From assembly GCA_038380795.1 (NCBI GenBank), contig CM076259.1, positions 24,286,977-24,350,976 on the forward strand: DNA of 64,000 nucleotides. The letters run 5' to 3'. Under the pieces are notes generated by a model. The model was not told the origin of the DNA. It made no database searches and worked only from the letters and a program-made list of their open reading frames with translations. This document shows, in pieces, positions 60,813 through 64,000 of the stretch; position 1 is the stretch's first letter; each line of letters starts with the position of its first letter. The translations under genes were made by a program, and so were the position numbers. Source of the stretch: Pyrocephalus nanus (lineage: Eukaryota > Chordata > Aves > Passeriformes > Tyrannidae).

Positions 60813-62209
60813 TGTAAATACAGCTATTAAGAGTATGGCTATGGACTTAGTTCATACCCATTTCCAGTTAAGGTGCTTGATCCACTCCTGACCTCATTTG
60901 AAATATTCAGTCTTCTAGAAAACAGGGTTGGAATTCTCATCAGCACTTTTCAAAAGATGACTTCAAATTCATCCTGTTTCTGGTTATCTTAGAAATAACA
61001 TGAGAACAGACCCTATCGGAGCACATCACTGCTCCTCGAATCTGGTATCTGTTAACACCTGGACATTTGGAAGTGCAGTGATAATGAAAAAGAAAGAAGA
61101 AAAATTTAATTGAAACTTTCTGAGCCTCAAAAGCTGTTCAGCTTGAGATTTGAAGAAAGTTCAAATTTGATTTGTATTGTAGCTGATTAACTGCTCATCC
61201 TAAAAATATCCTAAGTATATTTTCACAGTCATAAGACATTTGAAAAATTACAGAAAGAGAATTCTAGGAAACAATTGCTTGAGTTGTTAAATGTCTGCAG
61301 TTCAAGTGGCCTCACACCCACTTTTGTGCACTGCTTTAAATATCAGATTTTTTTTGCCAGTAAAAAAAACCCCAAACTTTCAATGATTAACTTTAGATTT
61401 CTTTAGGCAAGCACACCAGGAGCTGCCACTTGCTTGCTTCCCTTGAGTAAGGAGCAATATCATTAGATGACCAATCACAACTGCAGATTGAGCAAAGACA
61501 GAAAGGGCTATGAAGTCTAAGGAAAAGAAAAAAAAAAGAGTGGGGGGCACAAAGTAGCAGCACTCCACTTTTCCAACTGCAGAACATGAACTGAACAATG
61601 TCACGTTTGTAATCAATTCCAATATGCCAATTTCAAAGGCAAAACTGGTTCAAGAAGATTTGTAGCAACATCCACAGTTCTTGCCTGGAGGACGCATGTT
61701 CCAGGCCAACCACGGATATTTTACCACATAAATCCTTTATAGGTGCTATAGTGAAATCATTAATTGATCATTTTTCACCCCCTTGAAATGAATAAATCCC
61801 CCCCTCTGCTCTCATCCTTGCTGCTCAGGAGAACACAGTACTTTGTCACTGAAGGGACCAGGGAGATAACCCTAGCCCTTCACATACATGCAACCTTCTA
61901 GTTATATTAAGTCCAAGGAATTCTGCTACTGCTGAGTGAAAGTCTGAACTCCCACGCATTAGTTACTCCCATTTGGTATGTGAACAGAGGATGCTGCTTT
62001 GCAGGGCTGTCGATCCAGCATGAAACTCACTTCGGAAAACTGTTTTTAAAGAAGAGAATATCTGCATGAGGGAGGGGAGAAGGTGGGGGAAATAAATCTC
62101 TTGGTACTTTTGTTCATTATTTAAAGCAACTGTTATTTTCTCTCTCATTTTTGCTTTCAAATTTGATATCCAAGAGACAAGATTTCTTCTAGTCTAGGCA
62201 CCACTGGGG
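60813..62209. other. Unannotated spacer
   Basis: No gene or repeat family is recognised. A-rich pieces occur around 61526-61540. Confidence 0.4.
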
Positions 62210-62237
62210 GAAACAGACTGTGCAATCAGTCTGTTTC
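62210..62237. repeat. Perfect 11-bp inverted repeat with 6-nt loop
   Basis: GAAACAGACTG (62210-62220) and CAGTCTGTTTC (62227-62237) are exact reverse complements separated by TGCAAT. It can form a short hairpin in RNA or a cruciform. It lies about 160 bp upstream of the CR1 copy. It is too short for a typical microRNA precursor. Confidence 0.9.
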
Positions 62238-62397
62238 AGAGAATGTTTCATTCCAGCATTTCAGGCAGGAGAAAGGTCCAGAGGAGATGCAAGAATCATC
62301 AACCAGGAATCTTAAGAGATTTTGAAATGCAGCTCTGATCTTTGCTGGTTCAAACATCACTGAGCCACTACTTTGGGTGCCTATGTATGGCATAATA

Positions 62398-62865
62398 CAG
62401 GTATCCTGGCTTGTATCAAAGACAGTGTGGCCAGGAGAACCAGGGAAGTGACTGTCCTCCTGTACTCGGCACTGGTGAGGCTGCACCTCAAATCCTGTAT
62501 CCAGTTTTGGGCTTTTCACTACAAGAAAGACATTGAGGTGCCGGAGCAAGTTCAGAGAAGGACAACAAAGCTGATGAAGGGTCTAAAGGGTAAGTCATCT
62601 AAGGAGCAGCTTAGGGAGCTGGGGGTGTTTAGCCTGGAGAAGAGGAGGCTGAGGGGAGACCTCATCACTCTCTACAACTACCTTAGAGGAGGTTGTAGCC
62701 AGGTAAAGCTCAGCCTCTTCTCCCAGACAAATGACAGGATGAGACGACATGTTCAAGACACAAATGGACATGACACTTAGTGCCATGACCTCTAGACAAG
62801 GTGGTGAACGGTCAAAGGTTGGACTTGATGATCCTGGAGGTCTTTTCCAATCTAAATCATTCTGG
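62398..62865 (+). mobile_element. CR1 LINE, 5'-truncated and internally deleted, sense
   Basis: The plus strand encodes the C-terminal end of the CR1 reverse-transcriptase protein (ORF2) in an open frame to about 62740. The frame includes [25 protein letters not shown] and [20 protein letters not shown], which are well known from this family. The expected last part of ORF2 and most of the 3' untranslated region are missing. After about 62740 the sequence jumps to the end-tail, with GGTTGGACTTGATGATCCTG at 62817-62836, and ends at an ATTCTG near 62859-62864, the usual CR1 terminus. The element is 5'-truncated, as CR1 copies usually are, and cannot move. It is the best-preserved LINE in the window. 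Confidence 0.95.
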
Positions 62866-64000
62866 GTATATACCTTTTTTACACTACCAAATATTGAATG
62901 TAAGGAAGGGAAAACTAGGAAGGGAAACTGTTAGTTGGCTGAACTTATCAGAGCTCCTCCTGCCAAGCATCATTAGAGAGAGCCACTATAATGAGCATCT
63001 GACCAATGCACGTGGGTCCCCACACCTCTAAAATGATCTTGTGGTTCATCACTGACTGCTCTGCTCAGGTCAGGACTCAATAGTTTGCAAAATACAAACA
63101 TTAAAAAGCTGCAAGGCCTGACCGTATCCACCAGTTTCTTACAGAAGTTGACAGCCCTGTTCCTCAGAGGACTTCAGGTGATGCTGGGTGTAACTGTCTT
63201 TAGACAGGTCTTAGACCTGAGCTTAAGACCACGGAGTCAGCCCTGATGATACTTGGTGCAGTCATAACTGAACTTTGCAGCTGGTTCTGTCCCTAATAAC
63301 GAGCCAAACAAATACATGGATTCAAACACGGCAGTTTGTGCATTTACTTTTTTTACAGACCAGCAATTAGCCAAGGGTAACTCATGCACTATAGAAAGGG
63401 CCATTAGAAAAATAAAGAGTGCATAATAAGCTGGCATGCCTTTATGAGACAGGGAAAAAGCACTATATCGTGGGATTTCAGGTAGGGAGTACAGCATCAG
63501 CAAGCTGGAGGGGAGAACACTATTAACAAAGCACTTGCACTGAGCTACTTGATAACTTTGGATGAGGTAAGCTGAGTCTGGAGGATATGTTAACTTTGTG
63601 CATACACAGAATGGGCAAGCCTTGTGACTGTTAATGGCTTTGTTAAATCATTTCTCTCAGCGAGTCTGTCTGTAAGAAGGGATTGATGCAGCTACCCTCA
63701 TTTTTTAAGCTGCTTTGAGTTTTGCACATGGAAAGTATTAAGTGCTGGCATTACATCTGTAAAATTAAGGCCCTAAAAAGGTCAAAGTCATCAGCTTAAT
63801 TTTGCAAAGAGGATTGAGCAAAACTGGGATCTCAGGATATCTGATTAGTTGTACATTACAGTTTTTTTCTGTTGTCTACTCTACTTTACTTAGACTGTGT
63901 TTTCTCTCCCAAAGATTTGTGGAGGCTTTAAGTTAATTTTGTGGTACCATAAGGTACCAGACTGCCAAACTGCAAGATTAAAAGGATCCTACGTGTTTAG
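62866..64000. other. Unannotated to window end
   Basis: No gene or repeat is recognised. The open frames are below 90 codons. Plain A/T-rich DNA. Confidence 0.4.

Noticed and set aside
1..64000. CRISPR arrays, tRNA or rRNA genes, bacterial operons or phage modules
   Set aside because: None seen. There are no spaced direct repeats, tRNA arm patterns or closely packed long frames, and the repeat content is that of a vertebrate.

Overview
The window reads as non-coding DNA from a bird (or close sauropsid) nuclear genome. The evidence is the repeat content. CR1 LINE fragments occur throughout, including 3' ends with the typical avian tail, and several LTR-like pieces look like avian endogenous retroviruses. 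I see no Alu, L1, B1/B2 or other mammalian SINE/LINE signature and no bacterial-style operon. Most of the sequence is CpG-poor and A/T-rich, with homopolymer and purine/pyrimidine tracts. These family assignments come from recognising the sequence, not from a database search.

No protein-coding gene could be supported. Open frames outside the large microsatellite are mostly 60-200 codons, overlap on both strands, and lack recognisable domains or convincing splice context. The window is best read as intergenic or deep intronic.

Layout: 1.5 kb has a pyrimidine tract. 2.9-7.1 kb holds two ancient, diverged CR1/L3-type LINE copies, both antisense and covering overlapping parts of the element. 8.9-10.9 kb is an exceptional AAGG (GGAA) tetranucleotide array, 469 units in five pure blocks inside a 1,928-nt uninterrupted homopurine run. 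18.26-18.66 kb is a CpG-rich solo LTR. 20.2-20.4 kb has a cluster of three AP-1 sites. CR1 fragments lie at 23.5, 25.2, 32.3, 43.0, 51.6 and 62.4 kb. 33.3 kb and 40.4-40.7 kb look like enhancer-type DNA rich in homeodomain core sites, the latter with a 14-bp TAAT palindrome. 34.8-35.2 kb is a local CpG cluster with a TATA-like box, an AP-1/MARE site and an octamer. 39.4-40.0 kb, 52.7-53.5 kb and 58.3-58.9 kb are further LTR-like elements; the last has TG...CA ends and a near-perfect 6-bp target duplication. 60.7 kb is an A/C-only tract.

There are no genes here that work together. What can be described is a repeat landscape plus scattered candidate regulatory DNA, whose conservation cannot be tested from one sequence. 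The strongest oddity is the GGAA array. I found no sign of a new multi-gene system.
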